NCBI RefSeq assembly: GCF_000154985.1
Contig: NZ_DS572694.1
Span: forward strand, 248,001-312,000
Direction of reading: 5' to 3'
Length of the DNA stretch: 64,000 bases
Source of the DNA: Streptococcus infantarius subsp. infantarius ATCC BAA-102
GTDB lineage: Bacteria > Bacillota > Bacilli > Lactobacillales > Streptococcaceae
In this document: in pieces, positions 10,971-19,627 of the stretch
How positions within the stretch are numbered: the stretch's first letter is position 1
Layout of the letters: every line of letters starts with the position of its first letter
Notes under the pieces: generated by a model
Databases searched by the model: none
What the model saw: the letters and a program-made list of their open reading frames with translations, nothing else
What the model was told of the DNA's origin: nothing
Position numbers and translations under genes: made by a program

Positions 10971-11283
10971 ACTATTCTCCTTTAAAAGATTAACATTGTT
11001 GAACATTCCTTTTTGGGAACCGGGTAAAAGGAATGTGATGAGTTTACAAGATTTTTTTCCCGAGATAAAAGAAAAACGACGTCCCGAAAGGACGTCGTAA
11101 CGTGGTTCCACCTTCATTTATCTACGACAAAAAAGAGTCGTAAACCTCAAATCAGCTATATCGTAGCTACCGTTTTATGTTTGCATAAAAAGCAAAGGAA
11201 GTAGTATTGAATCAGCCAATCTTGCACCCTTCTCACCAACCGGCACTCGCTCTAAAGATTGAACCCTGTTCAACTTGTCTTCG
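10971..11283 (-). promoter_or_regulatory. T-box riboswitch leader of thrS
   Basis: The minus-strand leader of about 310 bases carries the T-box sequence AAGGTGGAACCACG (11101-11114), which pairs with the uncharged tRNA acceptor end, directly before a strong terminator. The Stem I region near 11235-11260 has the typical purine-rich GAGCGAG...GGTTGGTGAGAAG pattern. Threonine ACT triplets near 11200 are candidate specifiers; I did not fold the leader. Uncharged tRNA-Thr should favour antitermination and raise thrS expression. Confidence 0.9.
11071..11098 (-). terminator. Regulated terminator of the thrS T-box
   Basis: ACGACGTCC and GGACGTCGT form a perfect 9-bp stem followed on the minus strand by TTTTTC. 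The T-box element abuts its 5' side and would form the competing antiterminator. Confidence 0.88.
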
Positions 11284-11289
11284 ATAGTT

Positions 11290-11317
11290 ATTATAACACG
11301 AATTTTTTATTTTTCAA
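11290..11317 (-). promoter_or_regulatory. Promoter of thrS
   Basis: On the minus strand, TTGAAA (-35, 11112-11117 offset to 11312-11317) is followed after 16 bases by TGTTATAAT, a perfect extended -10. The predicted start near 11283 gives the full T-box leader. Confidence 0.75.
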
Positions 11318-11321
11318 GAAT

Positions 11322-12656
11322 TTAATCAAGGAAATCTCGAATCGAATTAATCAAGCGTTTTGGAGCCTTAAAAACTTTCGCAGATGTCTTAACCGTTGCT
11401 TTAGCTGCTTCTGCTGGTATTTTAATGGCAGAATGCGCTAATTTAACAGAAGTTTTCTCTTTTTGGCCACGAACTGTCAATGAAAATTTTTCTTTTTTCT
11501 TGTTCTTAGCAGAAATCAAAACATCCAAATAAAACGCATAAACTGATTTACCAAAGTGTTCAGCGGAGATGGCATACATTTTAGCTTGATAAGCTTTATC
11601 ATCCAAAGCTGGTGTATTTTTAATGGCATCTAAGATAGCATTTGCCAAATCTTCTTCCTGATAAAAGAGTGTTCCAAACATTTTCTGGTCAATAATATCA
11701 TCCAAGTAAGGATTTCCGTGTGCGATAACTGGCGTTCCGCTAGCAAGACTTTCCGTATAAGTCAAACCTTGAGTTTCACTAGTTGAGGCTGAAATGAAGA
11801 AATCAGCCGCTTTATAATAAATTGCAGTTTCTTCGTGAGCAACCATTCCCGTGAAAATCACACTATCTTCAATGCCAAGGTCTTCAACCATTTCTTTCAA
11901 GGCTGACAAATATGGTCCGTCACCAACAATCACTAGTTTTACACGGTCATTTTGAGCTAAAACATCTGGAAATTGTTGAACAATTGCTTGAATATTTTTT
12001 TCATAAGAAATACGAGACAGACTAAGTAACATTGTCTCGTCCTCAGCAATTCCAAGTTTTTCACGAAGCGCTAGGGCATCTTCTCTTGTAATGTCCTTAC
12101 GTTCATACTCTTCCACACGAATACCTGTCGGAATGACACGTTTTGGAATCTTGATATCATAACCATCAAGCAAATTTAACACAATACGAGATGGACAAAT
12201 CACGCCGTCCAAGTCATTCATATAACCACGCATGACGTATTTGACCATACCTGGTTTGATGATTTTTCCTTTAGCAATATACCCTACATAGTCTTCATAT
12301 TGTGTGTGATAAGTGTGGACTACTGGGATACGAAGAGCTGCAGCAATCATTTTTCCAAGCATTCCAACACTAAATTCCGTTTGGGTATGAATAATATCTA
12401 GTTTATATTGTTTGGCAATTTTATAAGACGAAATCAATCCACGATAAACAATGCGGCGATCTGTAAATGAAATAAAAGGCACACTAGGAAGTCGGATAAT
12501 CGTTGGATCTTCATAGCGTTTCACCGCCTTGTCTGTGGTTGTAAAGATATAAACCTCGTGTCCCTCTTTTTCTAATTCTTCCTTAAGGGTGCAAATACTA
12601 GTCGCAACCCCAGAAACTTGAGGGAAATAGGTATCCGTGAAAAGACCTACTCTCAT
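11322..12656 (-). CDS. Family 4 glycosyltransferase, probable 1,2-diacylglycerol glucosyltransferase
   Basis: 444 aa GT-B enzyme. The N-terminus MRVGLFTDTYFPQVSGVAT and the motif HTYHTQYEDY are those of monoglucosyl-diacylglycerol synthases (pneumococcal Spr0982 type). The retaining-GT4 donor site appears as SETQGLTYTESLASGTPV. A basic C-terminal tail (KNKKKEKFSLTVRGQKEK, then a Lys-rich amphipathic region) suggests attachment to the membrane surface. The gene follows the second glycosyltransferase with one base between them, so the pair probably builds the glycolipid anchor of lipoteichoic acid in two steps. Confidence 0.85.
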   Translation of the reverse strand: MRVGLFTDTYFPQVSGVATSICTLKEELEKEGHEVYIFTTTDKAVKRYEDPTIIRLPSVPFISFTDRRIVYRGLISSYKIAKQYKLDIIHTQTEFSVGMLGKMIAAALRIPVVHTYHTQYEDYVGYIAKGKIIKPGMVKYVMRGYMNDLDGVICPSRIVLNLLDGYDIKIPKRVIPTGIRVEEYERKDITREDALALREKLGIAEDETMLLSLSRISYEKNIQAIVQQFPDVLAQNDRVKLVIVGDGPYLSALKEMVEDLGIEDSVIFTGMVAHEETAIYYKAADFFISASTSETQGLTYTESLASGTPVIAHGNPYLDDIIDQKMFGTLFYQEEDLANAILDAIKNTPALDDKAYQAKMYAISAEHFGKSVYAFYLDVLISAKNKKKEKFSLTVRGQKEKTSVKLAHSAIKIPAEAAKATVKTSAKVFKAPKRLINSIRDFLD

Positions 12657-12657
12657 T

Positions 12658-13656
12658 TTACAACTCCATTACTTTGTGATACACATCAACTAATTCATGA
12701 GCAACTTTATCGATACTGCGACTCTGAGCAATATGATAACCTGCTTCTTGTTTCTCGCTGTTTCCTGATAGAACCTTGCGAAGGGCTTTGACAAAACCAT
12801 CAACGTCATCTGCTAATTCAGCACAGCTATTATCAACCCAGCCATGATAAACCGGGATATCACGTAAAACAACATGTTGGTGACTAGCAAACGCTTCAAG
12901 CACAACAATACCTTCAGTTTCTTCACGACTTGGGAAGAAGAATACATCTGCTCCGCTCATGGCCCCCTCAAAAACATCACCTTTGATGTAACCAGCAAAA
13001 ATTACATTATCAGGGTGTTTACGTGTCACAATACTTCTAACTTTATGCGGGATAACCCATTTATTAGTTTCGCCAAACCAGATGAAACGAACGTCTGGCA
13101 TTTGCTCAGCAACTTTAACAAAGTCATCAATACCTTTACGCATGAAATAAAGCCCTGCACAAATCACAACTTTTTCATCTGGTTTAATACCAAAATGACG
13201 TCTAAAAGCTTCTTCTTTAGCTGGATTTGGAACATAACGAGACAAATCAATCCCATTTGAAACGGCATAAATCGGCTTGTCAACGCCATAACCACTAATT
13301 AATGATTTTGAGTATTCAGTCGGTGTAATAATAGCATCCGCATTATTATAGAAATGACAAAGATACCATCTAAAAATTGGTGATATTAAATTAGAGCCGA
13401 TAAAAGAGTCGCGAAAATCTTCCTCGGTAGAATGACCATGCATCAACACTTTTTTACCCGCTTTTTTGGATTTTTTCAATAATTTCCAACTCTTAAAACC
13501 ATAAGTATTGATATGAACCAAATCATAGTCATCGTTTGGATTTGTTGTATAATCTTGGCCAACCATGCTAAGAGCACGCTCTTGGTGCTTGATGGCACGA
13601 CCAATTCCTGATTTTCTTAAATAATTTTCGGCTTCCAAATACAGTAAAACTTTCAT
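12658..13656 (-). CDS. cpoA: Family 4 glycosyltransferase, CpoA/IagA-like diglycosyl-diacylglycerol synthase
   Basis: 332 aa GT-B enzyme beginning MKVLLYLEAENYLRKSGIGR, the pattern of pneumococcal CpoA and related to group B IagA. The C-terminal donor site is visible as FFFPSREETEGIVVLEAF. Known members add the second sugar to monoglucosyl-diacylglycerol. First gene of a two-gene operon; its promoter region lies between it and the ccpA terminator. In other streptococci loss of this step alters lipoteichoic acid, invasion and beta-lactam response. Symbol assigned from similarity by memory and from the gene pair. Confidence 0.8.
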   Translation of the reverse strand: MKVLLYLEAENYLRKSGIGRAIKHQERALSMVGQDYTTNPNDDYDLVHINTYGFKSWKLLKKSKKAGKKVLMHGHSTEEDFRDSFIGSNLISPIFRWYLCHFYNNADAIITPTEYSKSLISGYGVDKPIYAVSNGIDLSRYVPNPAKEEAFRRHFGIKPDEKVVICAGLYFMRKGIDDFVKVAEQMPDVRFIWFGETNKWVIPHKVRSIVTRKHPDNVIFAGYIKGDVFEGAMSGADVFFFPSREETEGIVVLEAFASHQHVVLRDIPVYHGWVDNSCAELADDVDGFVKALRKVLSGNSEKQEAGYHIAQSRSIDKVAHELVDVYHKVMEL

Positions 13657-13701
13657 AAATTCTATTATAGCTTATTTTGTTAATTTTTTTCACTAAGACT
13701 A

Positions 13702-13729
13702 AAAAAAATCAGCCCAAAGACTGATTTTG
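13702..13729 (-). terminator. Terminator of ccpA
   Basis: AAAATCAG and CTGATTTT pair around an 8-base loop, with extra T residues following on the minus strand. Confidence 0.8.
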
Positions 13730-13751
13730 TCATAGTATCCTTTTTTGGAAA

Positions 13752-14756
13752 TTATTGACGTGTCGTACCACGCAATTTAAGACCATGATTAAGAATAATT
13801 TCTTTTTCTTCAAGTTCTTCTTTGTTCATGATTTTAGTCAACATACGCATACTTACCGCACCAAGGTCATAAACCGGTTGGCTAATTGAGCTTAGGTTTG
13901 GACGAGTGTATGATGTGATTGGTGAATCATTACTTGTAAGAATTTCAAAGTCTTCAGGAACTTTTTTACCTGCGGCAAACAATCCATTCAAAAGACCTGC
14001 AGCTAGTTCGTCTTCAGCAACATATGCAGCTGTAGCACCTGAATTTATCACGCGTTGAGCTAGTTCATAACCATCTTTGTAGTTGTAGTTAGCTTCAAAT
14101 ACGAGTCCTTCTTTGAATGATAGGTTGTTCTTTTCAAGTCCTTCTTTGTATCCTGCAAGACGAACTTTACCGTTAATATCATCGATAAGTGGTCCTGAAA
14201 CAAAGGCAATATCTTTGTTATTTTTAGCCAAAATATCAACAACATCAGCCACGGCAGCTTTGTAATCAATATTAACACTTGGAAGTTGGTGTTCTAAATC
14301 AACTGTTCCTGCTAGAACCACTGGTGTGCGTGAGCGAGAGAACTCTGCACGAATTTTTTCAGTTAAATGGTGTCCCATGAAGATAATACCGTCCACTTGT
14401 TTTGCAAACAAAGTGTTAACAACATTAACTTCTTTATCGTTATCTTCATCACTTGATGCAAGAACGATATTGTATTTGTACATTGCAGCAATATCGTCGA
14501 TACCTTTCGCTAAAATTGAGAAATAGCTATTAGCGATATTTGGAATAACAACACCAACTGTCGTAGTTTTTTTACTTGCCAAACCACGAGCAACTGCATT
14601 TGGACGATAGTCTAAACGGTCAATAACTTCAAGGACTTTTTTACGAGTGTTTTCCTTTACATTTTTATTGCCATTTACAACACGACTAACTGTTGCCATT
14701 GAGACGCCTGCTTCTCGTGCAACATCATAAATTGTAATCGTATCATCAGTGTTCAT
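13752..14756 (-). CDS. ccpA: Catabolite control protein A
   Basis: 334 aa LacI-family regulator. The helix-turn-helix (ITIYDVAREAGVSMATVSRVV) is at residues 7-27, the hinge region NAVARGLASKKTTTVGVV follows, then the two-lobe core that binds HPr-Ser-P. It represses or activates carbon genes through cre sites. Divergent from pepQ, the standard streptococcal arrangement. cre-like sequences lie in the shared upstream region, suggesting autoregulation. Likely master regulator of the cre sites noted at the pectate lyase and amylase loci. Confidence 0.96.
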   Translation of the reverse strand: MNTDDTITIYDVAREAGVSMATVSRVVNGNKNVKENTRKKVLEVIDRLDYRPNAVARGLASKKTTTVGVVIPNIANSYFSILAKGIDDIAAMYKYNIVLASSDEDNDKEVNVVNTLFAKQVDGIIFMGHHLTEKIRAEFSRSRTPVVLAGTVDLEHQLPSVNIDYKAAVADVVDILAKNNKDIAFVSGPLIDDINGKVRLAGYKEGLEKNNLSFKEGLVFEANYNYKDGYELAQRVINSGATAAYVAEDELAAGLLNGLFAAGKKVPEDFEILTSNDSPITSYTRPNLSSISQPVYDLGAVSMRMLTKIMNKEELEEKEIILNHGLKLRGTTRQ

Positions 14757-14845
14757 TATTGGACTTCCTTTCTATTTGAAAATTTCGCTTTCACAACTAT
14801 TTTAGCACTTTTTGGAAACACTTTCAAGTGCAAACTTAGAATTTT

Positions 14846-14859
14846 TGAAAACGTTTAAA
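14846..14859. promoter_or_regulatory. cre-like CcpA operator, ccpA/pepQ intergenic
   Basis: TGAAAACGTTTAAA is nearly the palindromic cre consensus (TGWAAACGNTNWCA), with one end degenerate. A weaker match, TGGAAACACTTTCA, lies at 14812-14825, closer to the ccpA start. Autoregulation of ccpA through such sites is known in Gram-positive bacteria. Confidence 0.55.
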
Positions 14860-15052
14860 GGGTTATTTTTCTCATAAAAGGCTAAAAAAGTCAAAAAGTA
14901 GTTATTTTCAGAAAAATTTTCTGCTAACTTTTTAGTGAACTTCTGAAAATCTTTCATCTTTTTAAACTTTTTTAGCATGATTTTATGAAAATTAAGTGCA
15001 TTTAATTTTTTCAACTTCAACTCTTGATTTTTTGTGATTTTTTTGAAAAAAT

Positions 15053-15060
15053 GGGGGGGG
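15053..15060 (+). repeat. Homopolymeric G8 tract in the pepQ leader
   Basis: Eight consecutive G in an otherwise very A/T-rich leader, 21 bases before the pepQ ATG. Such tracts are prone to slippage. Confidence 0.95.
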
Positions 15061-15081
15061 TGATTAGAAAGAAGGTTTCTC

Positions 15082-16167
15082 ATGTCTAAATTAGATCAAA
15101 TCCACTCATATTTGAATCAAGAAAAAGCAAATATCGCTGTTTTCTCTGATCCAGTAACTGTTAACTATTTGACTGGTTTCTTCTGCGATCCACACGAACG
15201 TCAAATGTTCTTGTTTGTTTACGCTGACCGTGAACCAGCACTTTTCGTCCCTGCGCTTGAAGTCGCACGCGCCAGTCAAATCGTCAATTTCCCTGTTTTT
15301 GGCTACGTTGATTCAGAAAATCCATGGGAAAAAATTAAAAACGGTCTTCCTTCAACAGATAGCGCCAAAATCTTTGCTGAATTTGATAATTTGAACGTTA
15401 TTAAATTCCAAGGTTTGCAAACTGTTTTTGATGGACGTTTTGAAGATCTGACACCGTTTGTTCAAAAAATGCGTCTTATTAAATCTCAAGATGAAATCAA
15501 TAAAATGATGGTAGCTGGTCAGTTCGCTGATAAAGCTGTTAAAGTTGGTTTTGATAACATCTCACTTAACAACACTGAAACTGACATTATTGCCATGATT
15601 GAATTTGAAATGAAAAAACAAGGTGTTGAAAAAATGAGTTTCGACACTATGGTCTTGACTGGTAATAATGCTGCTAACCCACACGGTATCCCAGGCACAA
15701 ACAAAATCGAAAACAATGCTTTGCTTTTGTTTGACCTTGGAACAGATATGCATGGTTACGCTAGTGATATGACTCGTACTGTTGCCGTTGGTAAACCTGA
15801 CCAATTCAAAAAAGACATTTACAACTTATGTTTAGAAGCTCACATGGCGGCTCTAGAGTTCATCAAACCTGGTGTTCTTGCTAGTGAAGTGGATGCTGCT
15901 GCTCGTAAAGTCATTGAAAAAGCAGGTTACGGTGAATACTTCAACCACCGTCTTGGACACGGTATTGGAATGACTTGTCACGAATTCCCTTCAATCATGG
16001 AAGGTAATGATATAGAAATCCAAGAAGGTATGTGTTTCTCAGTTGAACCTGGTATCTACATTCCTGGCAAAGTTGGTGTTCGTATCGAAGATTGTGGTCA
16101 CGTCACAAAATCTGGCTTTGAAGTCTTCACACACACACCAAAAGAATTGCTTTATTTTCAAGGATAA
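15082..16167 (+). CDS. pepQ: Xaa-Pro dipeptidase
   Basis: 361 aa M24 metallopeptidase that hydrolyses dipeptides with C-terminal proline in the cytoplasm. The N-terminal creatinase-like domain covers about 1-130. The catalytic pita-bread fold carries the metal ligands in DLGTDMHGYASDMT, GHGIGMTCHE, EPGIY and RIEDCGH. ATG preceded by AGAAGG, 6 bases away. Divergent from ccpA; in lactic acid bacteria pepQ is often under CcpA control, and the cre-like sites between them fit that. Confidence 0.95.
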   Translation: MSKLDQIHSYLNQEKANIAVFSDPVTVNYLTGFFCDPHERQMFLFVYADREPALFVPALEVARASQIVNFPVFGYVDSENPWEKIKNGLPSTDSAKIFAEFDNLNVIKFQGLQTVFDGRFEDLTPFVQKMRLIKSQDEINKMMVAGQFADKAVKVGFDNISLNNTETDIIAMIEFEMKKQGVEKMSFDTMVLTGNNAANPHGIPGTNKIENNALLLFDLGTDMHGYASDMTRTVAVGKPDQFKKDIYNLCLEAHMAALEFIKPGVLASEVDAAARKVIEKAGYGEYFNHRLGHGIGMTCHEFPSIMEGNDIEIQEGMCFSVEPGIYIPGKVGVRIEDCGHVTKSGFEVFTHTPKELLYFQG

Positions 16168-16185
16168 TTCTCATAAACCAAAAAT

Positions 16186-16211
16186 CTTCCTAGTAGCACT
16201 AGGAAGTTTTT
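16186..16211 (+). terminator. Terminator of pepQ
   Basis: CTTCCTAGT and ACTAGGAAG pair around AGC, followed by TTTTT. Confidence 0.88.
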
Positions 16212-16272
16212 ATATTGCAGGAAACCTCAATTACTGCTGAAATGAGCCTAAGAAATTCAAAAAGAGGCTCTT

Positions 16273-16775
16273 ATGTTTTATAAAACAATGACTTATTGTC
16301 CTGAATGTGAGCACCCTTTAGAAAAGAAATTCTTAAAAGACGAAGGTGACATTCCTTATTGTTCTCAGTGTAATAGCTTTCGCTTTCCTGTCTTTAATAC
16401 AGCTATCAGTGCCATTTTATTAACGAAAGTCATGACAAAATTCTCTTAATCAAACAGTACAAGATGACTGAACACATTTTGCTAGCTGGTTATGTGTCAC
16501 AAGGCGAAAATGCTGAGGCTACTGTCGCTAGAGAAATAGACGAGGAATTAGGCTTGAAAGTAAAATCCTTAACCTTTAACGCCACTAAGTACTACGAACG
16601 CAGCAATTCACTCATGATTAATTTTGTTGCAACGGTAACTGGAGCAGTCACTCCCAATCACGAAATTGATGACTGGGATTGGTTTTCAATCGAAGATGCC
16701 AAAAAAGCCATCAAAGATGGTTCTCTTGCCGAAAGTTTTTTACTAGAATTTTTAGCTAAAATCGAAAAGGATTGA
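16273..16775 (+). pseudogene. Zinc-ribbon NUDIX hydrolase, broken by a frameshift
   Basis: The ATG at 16273 opens a frame with a zinc-ribbon pattern (CPEC near residue 9 and CSQC about 25 residues later), as in small NADH pyrophosphatase-like NUDIX proteins. That frame stops after about 58 codons. The other frame continues the protein from about 16425 (HDKILLIKQYKMTEHILLAGY) with a complete Nudix box pattern G-x5-E-x7-RE-x2-EE-x-G in GYVSQGENAEATVAREIDEE. The offset matches one lost base between about 16410 and 16430. The intact protein would have been about 167 aa. The substrate is unknown. Confidence 0.82.
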
Positions 16776-16793
16776 GAAAAACTCAATCCTTTT
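16765..16793. terminator. Bidirectional terminator between the NUDIX and LysR pseudogenes
   Basis: AAAAGGATTGAG and its complement form a perfect 12-bp stem around a 5-A loop. It overlaps the last codons of both convergent genes. Confidence 0.85.
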
Positions 16794-17487
16794 TTGCATA
16801 CTTTTCTTGCATTTCTTGCCAAAATTGTTGGACAGCTTCTGATTTATTTGTCTTTAATTTCATCAAAACCATCAGAGACTCTGTCTCAATATCAAGTGGT
16901 CGCCAAATAATCTGCTTACCCTCAAAAGGTCTAATCATCTTTTCCATCATGAGAGAAAGCCCTAAATCATTTTCGATAAAATCAATAATTAAATTAATAC
17001 GATTCCCTTTATAGGTAATCTTGGGATCAAACTGATAAGCATGACATAATTCTAATAGAGGGTGTAATAGCTGCGTTTTCTCGCTAAGTTGTAAGAATTT
17101 TTCTCCTTTTCTTCAACGCTAACCTCAAAATTCGTATGGTGTTTTTTAAAGCCTGCAATTTCAGAGATGATGGCATAAAAAGGCATACTTGGAATGCCAT
17201 GAAGTAAAAGCTCGTTCTCTTTTTCTTCCTGTAACTGCGAAAGCTCCACAGTCATCTGTTGTAAACTGTCTAAAATCCGTCTGGCATGAGCTTCAACCAC
17301 TTGCCCTTCCTTGGTGATTCTGATATGACGACGGCTGCGGTCAAATAGCTGCACCCCGAGTTCTTTTTTCTAATGCCATGATTTGCTTTGACACATTTCC
17401 TTGGCTAATGTACAAGCGCTCAGCAGTTTCAGTATAATTAAGAGTCTCATACAAGGTTAAAAAAACTTGTAATTTTTGAAGATTCAT
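16783..17487 (-). pseudogene. LysR-family regulator, multiply damaged
   Basis: The ATG at 17487 follows AAGGAGG and starts a clear LysR helix-turn-helix (LQKLQVFLTLYETLNYTETA). Near 17365 one extra A in an A-run (six instead of five) shifts the frame; the next frame gives QLFDRSRRHIRITKEG and the linker helix. A second break near 17095 joins the linker to a piece of the ligand domain (PKITYKGNRINLIIDFIEND) that reads to the stop at 16783. Full LysR proteins have about 290-300 residues, but only about 235 codons are present, so 50-60 codons have also been deleted. It converges with the broken NUDIX gene. Confidence 0.87.
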
Positions 17488-17657
17488 CAGCAGCCTCCTT
17501 TTTATTCCATTTTAGAATATCTCATCACCAAAAGCAAATTGATTTTTGGCTAAATCGTGTTACACTAGTTAATGACCTTATGGTTTCAAGTTAAGTCACT
17601 TTGCACAAGTAAGCTTATTTTTTTGTCTTATTTTTACTATCAAAAAGGAGGAATTTT

Positions 17658-18386
17658 ATGCCAACTGGTGCCATCATCAATTCATTTGCCATTATTTTTG
17701 GCGGAATTCTCGGTGGAATTTTTGGTCATATCTTGTCCGAGGATTTTAAAAACCAATTAAATCTTATCTTTGGCGTTTGTTCAATGGGAATGGGGATTTC
17801 ATCCATTGGACTCATGAAATACATGCCTGCAGTCATCTTTGCTATCGTTGTTGGTACAGCTATCGGACTTGCGATTAATCTTGGTGAATGGATTAATAAA
17901 GGTGGGGCTTTGATGCAAAAAGCTGTTTCAAAAATCTTGCCACAAAAACACAGCCAACTATCAAACGATGAATTTTTAGAAACTTTACTAACTGCTATCG
18001 TTCTTTTCTGCGCTAGCGGTACTGGTATCTATGGTAGTCTTGATTCTGGGATGACTGGTGACTCAACTATACTGATTTCAAAATCAATTCTTGATTTCTT
18101 CACCGCAGCCATCTTTGCTTGTAACCTTGGCTTTGTGGTTTCTTTGATTGCAATTCCACAGTTCGGCATTTTTACCGCTCTTTTCTTACTTGCCGGAATC
18201 ATTGTGCCATTAACAACACCTGATATGATTGCTGATTTTAAAGCCTGTGGTGGTTTCTTGATAGTCGCAACAGGTTTTCGTATGATTCGTGTCAAAATGT
18301 TTCCAACAGCTGATATGATTCCAGCAATGGTCCTTGTTATGCCTTTATCGTGGTTCTGGGTCAATGTCATCATGCCATTATTATAA
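17658..18386 (+). CDS. DUF554 family membrane protein
   Basis: 242 aa polytopic protein of the YdfK/YqgA type. Hydrophobic segments lie at about 8-25, 35-50, 55-78, 105-122, 140-160, 165-185, 195-210 and 220-240. Conserved Gly-rich patterns such as FGGILGGIFG and GTGIYGSLDSG match the family. Probably an inner-membrane transporter or channel of unknown substrate. AAGGAGG precedes the ATG. Single-gene unit with its own weak terminator. Confidence 0.82.
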   Translation: MPTGAIINSFAIIFGGILGGIFGHILSEDFKNQLNLIFGVCSMGMGISSIGLMKYMPAVIFAIVVGTAIGLAINLGEWINKGGALMQKAVSKILPQKHSQLSNDEFLETLLTAIVLFCASGTGIYGSLDSGMTGDSTILISKSILDFFTAAIFACNLGFVVSLIAIPQFGIFTALFLLAGIIVPLTTPDMIADFKACGGFLIVATGFRMIRVKMFPTADMIPAMVLVMPLSWFWVNVIMPLL

Positions 18387-18411
18387 ATCCTAATAATTTT
18401 AGAAAAATTAG

Positions 18412-18446
18412 AAAATGAGTTCTATGTTTTTGGAGCTTATTTTTTA
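18412..18446 (+). terminator. Probable terminator of the DUF554 gene
   Basis: AAAATGAG pairs with CTTATTTT (one G-U pair) across a long loop, then TTTT. Confidence 0.5.
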
Positions 18447-18559
18447 ATAAACATTTTCATATCAACAATTATTAATACATTTTCTTGAGCATATTATTTG
18501 TCATTTTATTCTTACTTTGCTAACATATTATTCATAATTAAAAATAAAAGGAGAATTCT

Positions 18560-18988
18560 ATGCCCAATTCTGCCCAAGATTACTTGGACTCTTGTTTGTT
18601 TTTTACCGTAAAAAAACTAAATCGAGCACTTGATAGATTAACCGAAAATGCCTTTCAAAAAGTCGGTTTAAATCCATCTTACACTTCTATTCTTCTGATT
18701 TTAAGTCACGAAAATGGCAAAATTCAAAAAGACTTGGCTAAAATGCTCTGCATTGCAGCCCCATCTATGACAAGACTTATCGAAAAACTTGTCCACAAAG
18801 GATTTGTTAAAGTCGTTTGTGAAGGACGTACTAAACGTGTCTACCTCACAGATAAAGGAAAGGCAATAATTCCAGATATTATTCAAGCTCACATTGAGAC
18901 ACAAGAAGAATTCAATCGTTTGGTCAAAACCGGTTTTTCCGATAACCTTCTTACTGAATTAAACCAAATTGCTAACCAATTACAATAA
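18560..18988 (+). CDS. MarR-family regulator, first of a tandem pair
   Basis: 142 aa winged-helix regulator. The HTH is in QKDLAKMLCIAAPSMTRLIEKL, followed by the wing CEGRTKRVYLTDKG. Cysteines at 12 and 64 are both shared with the next gene, suggesting thiol sensing. AAGGAGA precedes the ATG. The preceding intergenic region is A/T-rich with no clear palindrome. Thirty-five of the first 65 residues match the second copy, so the two arose by duplication. The target is unknown; the nitroreductase 640 bases downstream is the nearest candidate. Confidence 0.88.
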   Translation: MPNSAQDYLDSCLFFTVKKLNRALDRLTENAFQKVGLNPSYTSILLILSHENGKIQKDLAKMLCIAAPSMTRLIEKLVHKGFVKVVCEGRTKRVYLTDKGKAIIPDIIQAHIETQEEFNRLVKTGFSDNLLTELNQIANQLQ

Positions 18989-19041
18989 TTTTTTAAGGGT
19001 CTTGACTGAACATTGTCATGGCATTTTTAACTTCTAAAATT

Positions 19042-19079
19042 ATGACAGATTTGTCATCTATCTGCAACTGTGTTAAGAT
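19042..19079 (+). promoter_or_regulatory. Promoter with overlapping palindromic operator before the second MarR gene
   Basis: ATGACAGATTTGTCAT (19042-19057) is a 6+4+6 palindrome overlapping a -35 TTGTCA (19051-19056). Seventeen bases later lies the extended -10 TGTTAAGAT (19071-19079). A repressor bound here would block RNA polymerase; MarR autoregulation is the natural model. Confidence 0.65.
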
Positions 19080-19112
19080 AGTCACTGTAAACTTATTTTC
19101 AAGGAGATCATC

Positions 19113-19541
19113 GTGTCCGATAATATTCAAGAGGTATTAGATGGTTGCCTATTATTTTCGGTCAAAAGATTGGATCGCGCTCTTGATAAATTTACGGAAG
19201 AAGCTTTTAGAGAAATCGGAATGTCACATTCCTATGCTCTCGTTCTTTTTATTTTAAACCAAGAAAATGGTAAACGTTATAAAGACCTAGCTAATATCCT
19301 TTGTATTGCTCCGCCTTCTTTAACAAAAATCATCGATAAACTAGCCACTAGAGATTTTGTCGCTATCGCTCGTGATGGACGAACAAAACGTGTCTATATT
19401 ACCGATAGAGGAAGAGAAATTGTCCCCATCATTGGAGAAGTCTTTCATAAAACGCGACAAGATTTCATGAAATTGTCTCAACCTTGCGATTTTAACAATC
19501 TGATTGACCAAATTAATCATCTGACAAATCAACTAAAATAA
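19113..19541 (+). CDS. MarR-family regulator, second of a tandem pair
   Basis: 142 aa, starts with GTG after AAGGAGA. HTH in YKDLANILCIAPPSLTKIIDKL, wing in RDGRTKRVYITDRG. C12 and C64 match the first copy exactly. It has its own promoter with a palindromic operator, so the two copies can be controlled separately. A terminator follows, then the nitroreductase gene. Confidence 0.88.
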   Translation: MSDNIQEVLDGCLLFSVKRLDRALDKFTEEAFREIGMSHSYALVLFILNQENGKRYKDLANILCIAPPSLTKIIDKLATRDFVAIARDGRTKRVYITDRGREIVPIIGEVFHKTRQDFMKLSQPCDFNNLIDQINHLTNQLK

Positions 19542-19560
19542 AAGAGCTTAAGCTCTTTTT
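19540..19560 (+). terminator. Terminator after the second MarR gene
   Basis: AAAAGAGC and GCTCTTTT pair around TTAA, then T residues. Confidence 0.75.
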
Positions 19561-19627
19561 CTTATGCTTGAAAACTGGCTAAAACTAGCTGAAAATGCTA
19601 TGATAGAAAGAAAACCGGGAGGCTAGC

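Larger units (their letters stand above)
14757..15081. other. A/T-tract-rich intergenic region between ccpA and pepQ
   Basis: 325 bases without a credible gene. It is full of A and T runs and is probably intrinsically curved. It contains cre-like sequences (14812-14825 and 14846-14859) and a run of eight G at 15053-15060 just before the pepQ ribosome-binding site. The open frame across it on the minus strand is low-complexity Lys/Phe/Asn and I reject it. Confidence 0.7.

Noticed and set aside
10971-11117. N-terminal extension of the thrS frame
   Set aside because: It lies in the T-box leader and its terminator; the ATG at 10970 has a proper ribosome-binding site and matches the family start.
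14802-15083. 93-aa minus-strand frame between ccpA and pepQ
   Set aside because: Low-complexity Lys/Phe/Asn translation of A/T tracts, with no homology pattern and overlapping regulatory sites.
19042-19057. ComR box at the MarR promoter
   Set aside because: The GACA-N4-TGTC core fits, but the flanks and T-tract of a ComR promoter are missing and no competence gene is near; MarR autoregulation is simpler.
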